A stretch of 57,732 nucleotides of DNA. Source: a virus. The stretch covers positions 1-57,732 of the IMG/VR virus record IMGVR_UViG_3300049793_000038; one strand, given 5' to 3'. The notes under the pieces were generated by a model. The model did no database searches, was not told the origin of the DNA, and saw nothing but the letters and a program-made list of their open reading frames with translations. The translations under genes and the position numbers were made by a program. Shown piece after piece: positions 47,712 to 57,365 of this stretch (position 1 is the stretch's first letter; the number at the start of each line of letters is the position of its first letter).

Positions 47712-48119
47712 TTATACTAATTGAGTAGTGTAAGGCGCTTTTAATGGATGTCCACCAATACAGATCAAAGATCCATCAATAACACCAGAGTTAGCAGATG
47801 GTGTAATAGTGCAACGTACATAGCGCGCATTACCAGCGTAACCAATCTTAGCGCTCTTATTGTCAGAACTGAATAATAGACCAAGAGCTTCAACACCAAT
47901 CAGAAAAGTATCTGAAACAGCAGTGAAGGTACTGTTATCATCAGAATCTTCAACAAGAATAACAAAGGTTGCGTCAACATCAGCAATAGACCCAAAAGAG
48001 GCAATGAAGGTAACTGATTCAAAACCAGCTCGGTCAGCAGATGCGATGAAAGCAGTGTTACCTGTTTCTTGTTTCACATGGTCTGCTATGACCTTTATAT
48101 TGTTACATAGATCGTACAT
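47712..48119 (-). CDS. Head decoration-like protein
   Basis: 135 aa, beta-rich, with DSDDNSTFTAVSD and a C-terminal YVRCTITPSANSGVIDG. Its size and place directly after the major capsid gene fit a decoration or head accessory protein. No firm family. Confidence 0.65.
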   Translation of the reverse strand: MYDLCNNIKVIADHVKQETGNTAFIASADRAGFESVTFIASFGSIADVDATFVILVEDSDDNSTFTAVSDTFLIGVEALGLLFSSDNKSAKIGYAGNARYVRCTITPSANSGVIDGSLICIGGHPLKAPYTTQLV

Positions 48120-48138
48120 TTATATCTCTCCAACTAGG

Positions 48139-49236
48139 TTAAGCACTGATTGTCATAGTGACAAGAGCGTCTGGATTAACAACAGCACCACCAAGACGGC
48201 GGTTCATAACGAACTTAACTTGACGGCTGGAAGCTAAAGTATAATCATCACGAATGATGCCCATGCCTTGACGTTCAACAATCATGTAAGCTTCTTGGAA
48301 ATCACCAAGAACAACTGGAACAGCACTTGCACCAATAGCAGGCATATCTTGCATAAGAACAACAGGAACACCAGCAATGCTACCAGCAACGTTACCTAAA
48401 GCTAAGTTTGGATTTCCGTCTAAGCCTTCATCAAGAAGATACTCACCTTGACCATTCTTCAACTTACGAGCAGCTACATATGTAGCACGATTCATAATGA
48501 ATGTTGGGTTACGATACTTGAACGCAGCTAACATATCCCAGAAAGCGTCTGCTGTTAGAAGTGTGGCATGTCCAGAGTTAACATTGGTCATTCCAGACGC
48601 ATTCAAGATACCTTGTGCACGATCAACCCCGTTACCATTTATAAAAGCTGCGCCTTCAAACTGAGCAAACTTTTGAGCGGCACGCATGTTGATTTCACCA
48701 ATCATGTCGAATGCGGAGTCATTCAAGATTTCATAAGTCATACGAGCTTCAGCCATTACTGGATGAGCAGGGATGGTTACACGGCCATAACCTGGTTGTG
48801 ATTCAGTCACCGTACCGCCTTCACCAGCCGCATATACAGTCATATCACTTTCGTTTGTGTTTACGTCAAGTGACTTACCTGAAATAGTTACAACGCGAGC
48901 AAGTCTACGGAAGTCAGACACTTCTATAATCTTATGTATGATCTGGTTATACATATCCTGTGGAACTAAGTACCCACCATCTGTATCACGATCAGTGCGA
49001 AGATACTTCTCTTCTTTTGTCCTTAGGTAAGAATCAAAAGCTTTTACGTCATCTGATCTTTCAGACTGAGCGGCACCTGATGGAACTCTGTACATCTGTT
49101 TCTCCATGGAAGCCAAGCTAGCTTTCAATTCTTCAATAGTTGCTTCAAGGTTTGATTTCTCTTCAGCAGGCGCAGCTGCTTTCTTTTCCATCAAATCACT
49201 TATCTCTGTGATAAGAGTTTTAGTTTCGGTATTCAT
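48139..49236 (-). CDS. Major capsid protein, HK97 fold
   Basis: 365 aa. A helical N-terminal Delta-domain-like region (about 1-60, LMEKKAAAPAEEKSNLEATI), then the HK97 gp5 pattern: SYLRTKEEKYLRT, GGYLVPQDMYNQIIHKI, the E-loop area, FMNRATYVAARKLK and GVPVVLMQDMP, GDFQEAYMIVERQGM, DDYTLASSRQVKFVM. Likely cleaved near residue 60-70 by the prohead protease encoded just upstream. Capsid size cannot be read from sequence. Confidence 0.95.
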   Translation of the reverse strand: MNTETKTLITEISDLMEKKAAAPAEEKSNLEATIEELKASLASMEKQMYRVPSGAAQSERSDDVKAFDSYLRTKEEKYLRTDRDTDGGYLVPQDMYNQIIHKIIEVSDFRRLARVVTISGKSLDVNTNESDMTVYAAGEGGTVTESQPGYGRVTIPAHPVMAEARMTYEILNDSAFDMIGEINMRAAQKFAQFEGAAFINGNGVDRAQGILNASGMTNVNSGHATLLTADAFWDMLAAFKYRNPTFIMNRATYVAARKLKNGQGEYLLDEGLDGNPNLALGNVAGSIAGVPVVLMQDMPAIGASAVPVVLGDFQEAYMIVERQGMGIIRDDYTLASSRQVKFVMNRRLGGAVVNPDALVTMTISA

Positions 49237-50247
49237 TTAATATAAGTCCTCTTTAATAAGATTGCGAAGTTTCGTGAGTAGATCTTGGAGTCTAGAATCA
49301 TCATCCATATTGGGGTCTTCAACGGAACCTTCAGGTTCACCAACTGAGAGATCCTTTAACTCCTCATACTTGTCTTTCTCTTCATCTAATGTCTCGCCGT
49401 CAGTGACGTCGGGTTCAGAATTTATGACTGTGTCATCTACAACAGCTAATTCCGGTTCAGGGAGAATAGTTTCAATTGATGTATCGGCGTCAGCTTTGAT
49501 TTCTTCTTCCTCACGAAGTGTACTTTCGACTACTTGAGTCATATCATCATCCTTTTCTTCTAGCTCTATACTCATGAGCTTTTTTACGTCAACTAAGCCA
49601 GCTATCCATTTTGCAGAAGAGCGACTAAACCCTGCCTCTCGCAGGACTTTCTCTAAGTCACTTAATTTTGTGACTATTTCTTTTAGCTCGTCAATTGATT
49701 TGACGGCTGTAATCTTTGCGTTAGGGTTTGCTGGTTCACTCACTACAGAGATTTCCCACAATTCTATTTCTTTTAATTCCCTTACGGCACCATTTACTTC
49801 AAAGTCTAACACTGAGTAACCAATAGACATATCAGATAAAACACCTTGTTTAGCTAGGGCATAAATCTCTTTACCACGCTGTACCTCTAGGTTAATGTCG
49901 CCTTCAACATACAACCCTTTAGCATCTTCTCTCATAGCAGAAGGAAGAAAGGCCCCAATGAGCTCTTTACTATCATGTTGGAAGTACATACGTATAGGGC
50001 GATTGGCCTCTTGATATTGTTTAATGGTTTTACTGAAGGCGCCAGGGATAATCACATCCCCAACTCTATCAAGGTCGTATGTTGCAGCGTACCCACTTAT
50101 ACGACCGAACTGTGTACCATCTTGTGTTAATTCTTTAACTTCTACAGTTTCAAAATTAAACTTAGTATACAAAACAACCGGTTGTTCTGGGACAGTAACG
50201 ACCATTTCAGGGGGTTGTTCTGGATTTAAATCTGTAATGCTAGTCAT
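49237..50247 (-). CDS. Prohead maturation protease, HK97 family
   Basis: 336 aa from ATG 50247 with AAGGAA 7 bases upstream; the open frame reaches 50325 but without a site. N-terminal S78/U35 protease: ISGYAATYDLDRVGDVIIPGAF, catalytic His in YFQHDSKELIG and Ser in LSDMSIGYSV. The C-terminal ~150 residues are acidic (EEKDDDMTQV; DDTVINSEPDV) and may serve as a built-in scaffold. It is adjacent to the major capsid gene (stop and start abut). Confidence 0.88.
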   Translation of the reverse strand: MTSITDLNPEQPPEMVVTVPEQPVVLYTKFNFETVEVKELTQDGTQFGRISGYAATYDLDRVGDVIIPGAFSKTIKQYQEANRPIRMYFQHDSKELIGAFLPSAMREDAKGLYVEGDINLEVQRGKEIYALAKQGVLSDMSIGYSVLDFEVNGAVRELKEIELWEISVVSEPANPNAKITAVKSIDELKEIVTKLSDLEKVLREAGFSRSSAKWIAGLVDVKKLMSIELEEKDDDMTQVVESTLREEEEIKADADTSIETILPEPELAVVDDTVINSEPDVTDGETLDEEKDKYEELKDLSVGEPEGSVEDPNMDDDSRLQDLLTKLRNLIKEDLY

Positions 50248-50260
50248 AGATATTTCCTTT

Positions 50261-51151
50261 TTAGCCCCAGGCCAAATCAACGGATCCATAGAAGTTTGTA
50301 CTTGAGCTTGTAGCTGATCCCGCAAACATTAACCATGTTAGGCACGCACCATCTTGAATTTGTGGAAGGGATGGAAGTTGGTTCATTAAGTCCCGCTCGC
50401 CAGCTACTCCAGCCGTTGTCAGTGGGACTGTCAATAGTGGTTTGCATATAACGAGGGATGCAACACCTGCACCCGATGGTGCGGCACTCAATTTAAATGT
50501 TAAGTACTTCTTTATACCAGTACCACCAGATGCCAGTGGAAGGAACGGGCCAAAGTTATTAGCAGCTGTACCACTATGTGTTATATGTGTAGCAACGGCA
50601 GATGCTGTACAGGATATGGTTCCTGGATGCTGCACCGTGGCGTTTGCTGTATCCGTATACTCAGTACCGGTAGCGGCTGTATTATCAATGTTATGAGCAG
50701 TGGCACCAAGGCTTGTACTAATGGACAAGAAAGACCTAAGTCCAACACCATTTGTGTATCGTGTAAGCGTTGTAGTATTAGTTAATGTCTGCTGTGATGC
50801 AGTAGCCATACTAATACCTGGATAGTATAAACACATATCAACAAGCATTAGTATTGTTGGAACGCCAGTAGAAGCGGCTGTAACAGCTGCAACATTTATA
50901 ACATGCTTAGTATCTGTCGACACGTTGCCGCCATGGTATAAACCAAATCCTGTCGTATCAGTAGGTACTTGAGCTGCAAGCGCTGAACCACTCCAGGTAT
51001 TAGCTATTGGACTTCCAGCACAGGAGGATAAATCGTACCACCGACCGGCTGTAAAGGCGTCGCCTCCAGTTTGTTTATTCCAGTCAGCTCTATTGTATTT
51101 ACCGTTTACTGTGACTTCATTTATAAAGTCATCATTTGATGTCCAACCCAT
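50261..51151 (-). CDS. Structural protein, tandem paralogue A
   Basis: 296 aa, Thr/Ser/Ala-rich beta protein. Shares an ordered motif set with the next gene upstream (51176-52075): GSALAAQVPT, CLYYPGI, QTLTNTTTLTRYTNGVGL, GPFLPLASGGTGI and a Trp-terminated end. The genes are clearly duplicates. They sit between packaging/MuF and protease genes, so I infer a head decoration or head fibre function. No precise family is known to me. Confidence 0.7.
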   Translation of the reverse strand: MGWTSNDDFINEVTVNGKYNRADWNKQTGGDAFTAGRWYDLSSCAGSPIANTWSGSALAAQVPTDTTGFGLYHGGNVSTDTKHVINVAAVTAASTGVPTILMLVDMCLYYPGISMATASQQTLTNTTTLTRYTNGVGLRSFLSISTSLGATAHNIDNTAATGTEYTDTANATVQHPGTISCTASAVATHITHSGTAANNFGPFLPLASGGTGIKKYLTFKLSAAPSGAGVASLVICKPLLTVPLTTAGVAGERDLMNQLPSLPQIQDGACLTWLMFAGSATSSSTNFYGSVDLAWG

Positions 51152-51175
51152 TAGTTCGCTCCAATATTCGTGTTA

Positions 51176-52075
51176 TTAATTCCAGACAAATTTAGCATCG
51201 CCAATCAGCCGTCCAGATGATATATTACCATTTGGGAACCCTAAGCAATTAAGTACTGCCCCATCATAAACTCTTATTGGTACAGGAAGGGTAGTTCCAT
51301 AGGACTTCTCAGAAGGGTACATTACAACAGTATTTACATCATGAGTAACTGTAGTCATCAATAGTGGATACACCAACACCACCGCCATGGTTCCGGTATT
51401 TGTACCGGTAAGGATCACCGACTCAATACTTCGGACGCCTGTGTCGCCAGATTGCAGCGGTATGTACGGACCTAGTTGAGACGGGTTATCACTTGGAAAT
51501 TGTTGATTATTAGTACCACAACTTAGTAGGTTACCAACCCCAGCAGACGCTGTAGTCAGCTTGACTGGAAATGAGGTCCGGCTTCCAACACCTGCTTGGT
51601 TCGTGTATGTTACTGCTATAGTTCCAGTAGCTACAGCCGCTCCACTAGTATTCACAACCATCATCTTCACACCCGACCCAGTGGTGTATCTCGGCAGTAT
51701 ACTCACATTCGTCATAGTTTGTGTGAGAATACTTGTAGCATCAATACCCGGGTAGTACAGCAATATATCATGTACTGCGTATGGCCCATAGTATATAGCA
51801 GTTTGTTGACCATAAAGGTTAAAGCCAGTTAGAAACCTGCCAGCTGGTGATACATCAGGACCTACATAAATACCCGAATTAGCTGTTGGTATTGTGGCGG
51901 TTAGTGCTGAACCAGTATATGTAGAGGCAGTAGTAGAGCCACCAAAATAGGACATATCTAACCAGGTAGCTCCACAGGGAGATGTTAAGGAGTAAATAAA
52001 TGAAGAGTATAAAGTCTGTCCATAGGTGATATCTGCATCTACATATGTAGTGATATTCTGAAAACCTACTGCCAT
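51176..52075 (-). CDS. Structural protein, tandem paralogue B
   Basis: 299 aa, beta-rich and similar to paralogue A: GSALTATIPT, ILLYYPGI, QTMTNVSILPRYTTGSGV, GPYIPLQSGDTGV and a final KFVWN. Retained duplication suggests distinct attachment or receptor roles. Function inferred from location only. Confidence 0.7.
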   Translation of the reverse strand: MAVGFQNITTYVDADITYGQTLYSSFIYSLTSPCGATWLDMSYFGGSTTASTYTGSALTATIPTANSGIYVGPDVSPAGRFLTGFNLYGQQTAIYYGPYAVHDILLYYPGIDATSILTQTMTNVSILPRYTTGSGVKMMVVNTSGAAVATGTIAVTYTNQAGVGSRTSFPVKLTTASAGVGNLLSCGTNNQQFPSDNPSQLGPYIPLQSGDTGVRSIESVILTGTNTGTMAVVLVYPLLMTTVTHDVNTVVMYPSEKSYGTTLPVPIRVYDGAVLNCLGFPNGNISSGRLIGDAKFVWN

Positions 52076-52079
52076 TTAA

Positions 52080-52490
52080 TCAATCCTCTGTAAATACTAT
52101 AGCTCCAGCTGCAAACTGTGGTTGAATACCATTAGTGACAGCAAGTGATGAAGTTAAAGCACCTGAGTATAGTATCTGTCCCGCTCCTGATGCTGCTGTC
52201 CCAATAGAGAAATGTGTGATTATATTCGAGCCCCCACTAGCTGCTACAAACTGTAACAGGCTGTCATTAGTAACACTGCCTCCAGTTACTGTCCAAGCGC
52301 CTGCATCCCGATCGACAGCCTTGCGAGCATAGCTTGCGTAGGTTGCTTCACTGGTAGTTTGATCTCCAGCTTCACCAGGATCTGCCGTATGCAGGGCCAT
52401 ATAGAGACTCACATTACCATCCCATGAGAAGGTGGTGCCTGTAAATGTATAAGACAAGAAATCTGTTTCTAGTGTGTTACCTTTACTCAT
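52080..52490 (-). CDS. Phage structural protein (beta-rich)
   Basis: 136 aa. Pattern SWDGNVSLYMALHTADPGEAGDQTTSEATYASYARKAVDRDAGAW type (N-x-V-x-Y-x-A-L-H-T-x-D-P) is widespread among phage structural proteins of the head/tail region. Likely a minor virion protein. Overlaps a small basic ORF by four bases. Confidence 0.75.
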   Translation of the reverse strand: MSKGNTLETDFLSYTFTGTTFSWDGNVSLYMALHTADPGEAGDQTTSEATYASYARKAVDRDAGAWTVTGGSVTNDSLLQFVAASGGSNIITHFSIGTAASGAGQILYSGALTSSLAVTNGIQPQFAAGAIVFTED

Positions 52491-52594
52491 TGTAAGTCCT
52501 TTTTATCTTTACGTGCTTTTAATATTTCTCGTAAACGCTTTACAAGCTTTTTACGTAGCTCACTCTTGAAAGGCTTTCTATGATTATGTATCAT
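52487..52594 (-). CDS. 35-aa highly basic peptide
   Basis: A short gene between MuF and the next structural gene, with ATGA-type overlaps at both ends (start inside the MuF stop, stop inside the next start). About 15 of 35 residues are Lys, Arg or His, and it is predicted helical (ELRKKLVKRLREILKARK). GGAGAAGG in the end of MuF serves as ribosome site. Could bind DNA or stabilise packaging. Confidence 0.55.
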   Translation of the reverse strand: MIHNHRKPFKSELRKKLVKRLREILKARKDKKDLQ

Positions 52595-53571
52595 TCACCT
52601 TCTCCATCACGACCATCACTATATATAGTGCTACACCGGCAATTACAAACATTCTCAGGACTACCGCCATCATCACCAGGATAATCTAATGCTTCACCAC
52701 CAACTTCAAATGGCTCATCTGCTGGAACTTCCTGTCCATCAGCATCAGCATGCTCCGGTCTAGTAACATCATCAAGTACAGCAATCCAGGTCTTAGTAAC
52801 AGTAAGCTCAGCTAACAAGGCACTTAATCCGCCAGCATCAGCTATATCTTCTTCTGTAATGTCTATACCATCTGATAATTCATCTAGCGCTGCTAATATA
52901 TCGGGATCATCCGTATCTGAAAGATCATTTAGTTGATCATCATTTAGATCATCAATGGCTTCTTCAACTTCTATCTTCTTTGTGGTCTCTATAGGGTAAG
53001 TTGTTTCCGTTAGGGAAATAGCTAGAGCTCTAGAATTAATACGTTTGTAGTAGTATTCTCTGGTAAACTTAGCTATATCCTCATAGGATAACATGATTCC
53101 AGCCCTGAAGGCTTCTGTATCTATCTTGTCAATATATCGTCGAATCTCAAGCTCTGTGGTAGCTGTAATGCTACCAGCTCGCTCAGTGGAAATCTTCTCA
53201 AAAAGTTCTTCGAGACGGATCCTTATACGTGTGTCGAGCTCAGGCTCCCCATAATCTTTTGTTTCTACTTTGTAATCCCAGGCTTTAGTATTAACCTGTA
53301 ATGTATTCCAATGCTTAGTAGCTGAGTCTCTAGTAAATGATATAAATAACCTTGCTGTTCTTTTATAGTGTCGTACTAATAAAGTCTTGAGCTCTTGCTT
53401 CATCTCACTTGGAAAATAGAAGACACCAGAGTCGCGGACGAACTGTGTTACTTGGGAAGTGTAACGACGGAAAGTTCGTCGGATTTCTTGTTCTAATTTT
53501 TGTTCTAGAACGACTCTGACACGCAACTGTCTTTGGAGGGCTTCTCGTTGCGTGGGTGTTAGTTTTGCCAT
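52591..53571 (-). CDS. MuF-like minor head protein
   Basis: 326 aa. A helical N-terminal portion, an acidic middle (about 205-245), and a C-terminal MuF domain: KTWIAVLDDVTRPEHADADGQ, LDYPGD and NVCNCRCS. The family binds the portal and helps DNA ejection or head assembly. Directly follows the portal gene, as usual. The MuF His/Cys pattern is intact. Confidence 0.88.
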   Translation of the reverse strand: MAKLTPTQREALQRQLRVRVVLEQKLEQEIRRTFRRYTSQVTQFVRDSGVFYFPSEMKQELKTLLVRHYKRTARLFISFTRDSATKHWNTLQVNTKAWDYKVETKDYGEPELDTRIRIRLEELFEKISTERAGSITATTELEIRRYIDKIDTEAFRAGIMLSYEDIAKFTREYYYKRINSRALAISLTETTYPIETTKKIEVEEAIDDLNDDQLNDLSDTDDPDILAALDELSDGIDITEEDIADAGGLSALLAELTVTKTWIAVLDDVTRPEHADADGQEVPADEPFEVGGEALDYPGDDGGSPENVCNCRCSTIYSDGRDGEGE

Positions 53572-53592
53572 TAAGGTCTCCGTTGTCTAATA

Positions 53593-54897
53593 TTAATAGA
53601 CAAATCTATTATTCTTTAATAGTTTATCCACTTCAGCTTGTGCATTGGGATCAGAGTCAATTGGCATCATAGTTGATGGTATGTAAACAACATCTCCACC
53701 AGAGAGTGGTTCATATCCCATAACAAATCTAAGTTCATTTAGTGTTAACACACCTGAAGACTGTAAAGCTTGAACCTTATCTACACGACGAGGCTCTAGG
53801 GCTTCCAAGGACTCGGGGTCATATGAGAGTGTTAGGAGTTCTTTCTTGTCGTACCTAAACATTAGGAAAGCAGTCATTTCACTGAGCAGCTTATCTAACA
53901 AAGGAAGTACAGCATTATCATAAAAGTTTAATACCGAACTCTTCATATTGTCATATGTGGAAAACTCTGCATTAACTAACGGTAATGGGATTCTAAATGC
54001 AGTAAAGATAGTGTTTGTAATACTAGACTTTAGTGTGGCGAAATCCATGTCCTTATTACTCTGAGACATCTCCTGGAAATCCGCATTCTCTAAAAGAAGA
54101 AGACGTCCAGCATTTTTACTTCCAGAGTAGAATGAATCGACTTGCTGTTGATAACGATTAAATTGATCATCTGTTAGCATCTCTGAGAACTTAAGAGCAC
54201 CACTTGGACGGGCCCCTCTTTTAAGTAGTGATAGGTTGTGTGTTGATGATTCTAAGTACTGATCAAGCTCTAAAGAGATTGGATTCAGAGGACTCATACC
54301 CATAAGCTGTCCAGCATATATGCGAGGGCTGTACGTCTTTATATGCCATATCTCAGTTTCAGCTCCATCAAAGTATCTAAAGTGACCATTAACTTCTTTA
54401 CGGGAAAACACCCTACTAGAGTTAGCACTAGTGTTTACTGTAATCGTATCTAAGTAACCATCAGTGCCTTCTTTTAAATTAACAGACATTGGGTTTACAA
54501 TCTGTAACTCCAGTGGAGGCCTGTTAACGGGACCAGTTGCAATAACAAATACATTACCCATTAGAAGGTAGAAGTTAGACAGTTGAATAAAGAACTCAGT
54601 ACCAGAGCACTGTGCGTTAGGCCTTTCAATAAGGTCTAGCAGTGGATGGTTATAAACTAGTTCATCTGCTGTTGGGTTATTAATAGCTAATGTAATTGTA
54701 GCTACAGAAGTTGAGATCATATCGACAGCTGTAAATAGGGGGGCGACTTGAGTGTAATAGTTAGCAGCCTCTTGTGGTGTTACAGTTGTGCTTGTACCAT
54801 TATAGCCATAAACACCATTAGTTAAGTAAGAATCATAGAACTTACGCTCTGCAACTGGCTTACTTTTGGAAAACAGTTTAGAGAAGAAGTTCGTCAT
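53593..54897 (-). CDS. Portal protein
   Basis: 434 aa. HK97/lambda-B type: an N-terminal region with YTQVAPLFTAVDMISTSVA, then IWHIKTYSPR, MGMSPLNPISLELDQYLES, LLKRGARPSGALKFSE, and GVLTLNELRFVMGYEPL near the end. A dodecameric ring at the capsid vertex through which DNA enters and leaves. Between TerL and MuF in standard order. Confidence 0.93.
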   Translation of the reverse strand: MTNFFSKLFSKSKPVAERKFYDSYLTNGVYGYNGTSTTVTPQEAANYYTQVAPLFTAVDMISTSVATITLAINNPTADELVYNHPLLDLIERPNAQCSGTEFFIQLSNFYLLMGNVFVIATGPVNRPPLELQIVNPMSVNLKEGTDGYLDTITVNTSANSSRVFSRKEVNGHFRYFDGAETEIWHIKTYSPRIYAGQLMGMSPLNPISLELDQYLESSTHNLSLLKRGARPSGALKFSEMLTDDQFNRYQQQVDSFYSGSKNAGRLLLLENADFQEMSQSNKDMDFATLKSSITNTIFTAFRIPLPLVNAEFSTYDNMKSSVLNFYDNAVLPLLDKLLSEMTAFLMFRYDKKELLTLSYDPESLEALEPRRVDKVQALQSSGVLTLNELRFVMGYEPLSGGDVVYIPSTMMPIDSDPNAQAEVDKLLKNNRFVY

Positions 54898-54905
54898 TTA
54901 ATACC

Positions 54906-56321
54906 TCATAGTATTCTTACATTACTTTTGGATCTTCTGGATAATGCTCTTGCTAGATACTGTGTCATGGCATCGACCATATCATCATGTTTTGTATAAC
55001 CAAACTCACAGACTTCTTTCATGAAATCAAGTTTCCAATAAGCTTCCTCATTTATATAAATCTTACCAGATTCAAATAGGCCAGATGTTAATTGGAGACG
55101 TTCGTCTTTTTTAAGTGGCATATCACGTCCTGGAATTACAGGAATAACTGGAATTCTCGATGATCGTTTAAAGTCTTGAACAAGCTGACTTCCACTTGAT
55201 TTATCTTCAATAATTATCTCATGCGCCGGATTAGAATCACAAAATGCAGTCAGTACCTTCTTTAAATCAGGATACTCTAATTTCTTATGCACCATATCCA
55301 CTAAGTAGTACCCGTTCTCACATTCAGCCCAAAGTTGTATAACTGAGTAGTCATTGTTTTGACCAGTCTTAATGGCTGTGTCACAACTGATACTCCACTT
55401 CTTAACTTCAGGAAGCTCTGTATACGTCTTAATCCATTCATAATGAATAATAGCGCCAGCTGCCGATACAGGGTGCTGTTGTAGTTGACTAGCATAGAAG
55501 TGATTACCATTCTGTAATCTTACTTGCTCAATGTAATCAGTACTGAAGTATTCTTCAAATATAGACTCACCTGGTTCTATGCGGGGATCAACCCAACCTA
55601 GTGCAGTCTTGGATCTATGGTCACCTTCAAAGACAGCTGGAATAATTAATCGATCCCATTTAGGATTCTTTAAGTATCTACCGCTTGTATCTTCATTGTG
55701 AAGTCTTTGCATAACAATAATAACCCGTCCCTTACCTGGAGGAGTAAGACGAGTCATGAAATCATTCTCAATGCTACGTGTGACAGCTTCTCTTTCAAGT
55801 GTTGAAGATGCCGACTCAGATGTCATTGGGTCATCAATGATAAGTGTGTTAGCGGTTACACCAGTAACCTTTGAACCCACAGAATAACTGTAACGCACCC
55901 CCTGGTAGTTATTGATACTAGCATTTTCTGTATCTTTAACGAGACTAAAATCACCATTAGGAAAGAAAGCTTTATACCAGTCTGAGGTAACAATTTGTCT
56001 TGCTTTCTGTGCATTTATAATAACCAATCTGTGTGTATGAGAGGTGCATAAATATTTATGTGCTGGGTCACTTAACCAAGTCCATGTTGGGAAGAGTACA
56101 GAAACCAGTATAGATTTACCAAGACGATACGGGATATTTATTATTAAGTTTTTAGTTTTACCTTCATGAACCGCTTGTAGGTGATCACAGATAGCATCTA
56201 AGTGCCAATTAGGAATCAACTTGGTCTCTGGTTCAAGTAAGGGCCAGGCTTGTCGTACATACTCACGAAAGCTTCTTCTAGCAAATTCTTGATTAAGCTG
56301 TTCTAGTGAAGGTAATTCCAT
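54906..56321 (-). CDS. Terminase large subunit
   Basis: 471 aa. ATPase: Walker A-like IPYRLGKSILVSVL, Walker B LIIDDPM, coupling-like MQRLHNEDTSGR. Nuclease: SCDTAIKTGQNNDYSVIQLW (Asp), IIEDKSSGSQLVQDF, and a C-terminal DDMVDAMTQYLARAL. It cuts and pumps DNA into the head. Terminase families often predict packaging type, but I cannot assign that without a tree. Confidence 0.95.
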   Translation of the reverse strand: MELPSLEQLNQEFARRSFREYVRQAWPLLEPETKLIPNWHLDAICDHLQAVHEGKTKNLIINIPYRLGKSILVSVLFPTWTWLSDPAHKYLCTSHTHRLVIINAQKARQIVTSDWYKAFFPNGDFSLVKDTENASINNYQGVRYSYSVGSKVTGVTANTLIIDDPMTSESASSTLEREAVTRSIENDFMTRLTPPGKGRVIIVMQRLHNEDTSGRYLKNPKWDRLIIPAVFEGDHRSKTALGWVDPRIEPGESIFEEYFSTDYIEQVRLQNGNHFYASQLQQHPVSAAGAIIHYEWIKTYTELPEVKKWSISCDTAIKTGQNNDYSVIQLWAECENGYYLVDMVHKKLEYPDLKKVLTAFCDSNPAHEIIIEDKSSGSQLVQDFKRSSRIPVIPVIPGRDMPLKKDERLQLTSGLFESGKIYINEEAYWKLDFMKEVCEFGYTKHDDMVDAMTQYLARALSRRSKSNVRIL

Positions 56322-56391
56322 GTAAACCTTTGTTATTTATTATTGTATTGGTTCTAGTACAAGGTAAACTGGCTGTGTTCTTGGTTATTTT

Positions 56392-56892
56392 TCAAGGTAC
56401 AACTTTGCGAGCTCGTCGTGCTTTCTTCAAGTTATCTCCTGGACTCAACCATTGACAATTACCTGGTTCGTAGTTCCCGTACGGGTCTATACGATCTATG
56501 TGCCAACCTTTTACAGGTTTAGGACCCATATCTTCTAAAAAATTCTCAAAGCTTTTTAACCATCTGTCACAAACTTTAATACCCTTAGCGCCATAGGCCA
56601 TGTAATCGGGACAGTTTTTATTTACACACCGCTTCAACATGGCATGATAAGATGAGTATGTGTAGTCGCGACAACTTCGTGTAGCTCTGCCGTGTGTTAT
56701 TCTATTAGCAATCCTAAAACAGCCGCAAGACACGGTAGTTCCACTTATAAGATTACCACCTTGAATAATTTTTTCTATACCACATACACACCTACATAAA
56801 TGGCACCACTGTTTACCACGTTTCTCAATATATGGGTCTACTATAGTTAAATAGTTATATAGCTTACCGACAGTCATTGTGCGTGCTTGCAT
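56392..56892 (-). CDS. Homing-endonuclease-like protein between TerS and TerL
   Basis: 166 aa. Same family as 13167-13718: N-terminal zinc ribbon (CRCVCG, SCGC), then YSSYHAMLKRCVN, YGAKGIKVCDRW, FLEDMG, HIDRIDPYGNYEPGNCQW. It sits between small and large terminase genes, a favoured site for HNH-type genes, some of which also aid packaging. An extra 70-base gap separates it from TerL, while it nearly abuts TerS. Confidence 0.83.
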   Translation of the reverse strand: MQARTMTVGKLYNYLTIVDPYIEKRGKQWCHLCRCVCGIEKIIQGGNLISGTTVSCGCFRIANRITHGRATRSCRDYTYSSYHAMLKRCVNKNCPDYMAYGAKGIKVCDRWLKSFENFLEDMGPKPVKGWHIDRIDPYGNYEPGNCQWLSPGDNLKKARRARKVVP

Positions 56893-56894
56893 GT

Positions 56895-57365
56895 CTACCT
56901 CTCGGAAATAATTTCAAGTTCCTCTATATCTTCTGGTGATGGTAGTGCTTTAGCCTTACTCATTGTCATTCTCAACATCTCAAGTTCTTCAGAAGATAAT
57001 TGAGATAAATCAAACTGTGGGCCCGTAGAAACTTCAGCCATTACTGCTAATTTATCAGTAACCTTACCTTCAACACGATCCCAGATCATTGATATAGCAG
57101 CTAAGTTTCCTTCAAGACCTCGTTTAACTAACTGCAAAGCAATAGCTTGTGCTGCTGTCATCTTGTAGGTTTCACGTGTAATAGGATCTTTAAGGTCGAA
57201 TTCTGAGTCTAACAACTTCCGAAGCAGAGTTCTAAGCTGCATTCCAGTTTTAGTTCCCTTTTTCTTATGAGGAATGGCATCAAGATTATCCTTTGACCAC
57301 ATGTTTTCACGTAATGCTGGAGGGAGTCTGGAGCTCTTATCATCCGAAGAAGGTGAATCAGTCAT
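56895..57365 (-). CDS. Putative terminase small subunit (DUF5681-like)
   Basis: 156 aa. The pattern GMQLRTLLRKLL, YKMTAAQAIALQLVKRGL and AAISMIWDRVEGKVTDK is found in phage small-terminase-like proteins preceding TerL. It would recognise the packaging site. First gene of the late operon. AGAGGTTCAT lies before ATG 57365. Confidence 0.72.
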   Translation of the reverse strand: MTDSPSSDDKSSRLPPALRENMWSKDNLDAIPHKKKGTKTGMQLRTLLRKLLDSEFDLKDPITRETYKMTAAQAIALQLVKRGLEGNLAAISMIWDRVEGKVTDKLAVMAEVSTGPQFDLSQLSSEELEMLRMTMSKAKALPSPEDIEELEIISER

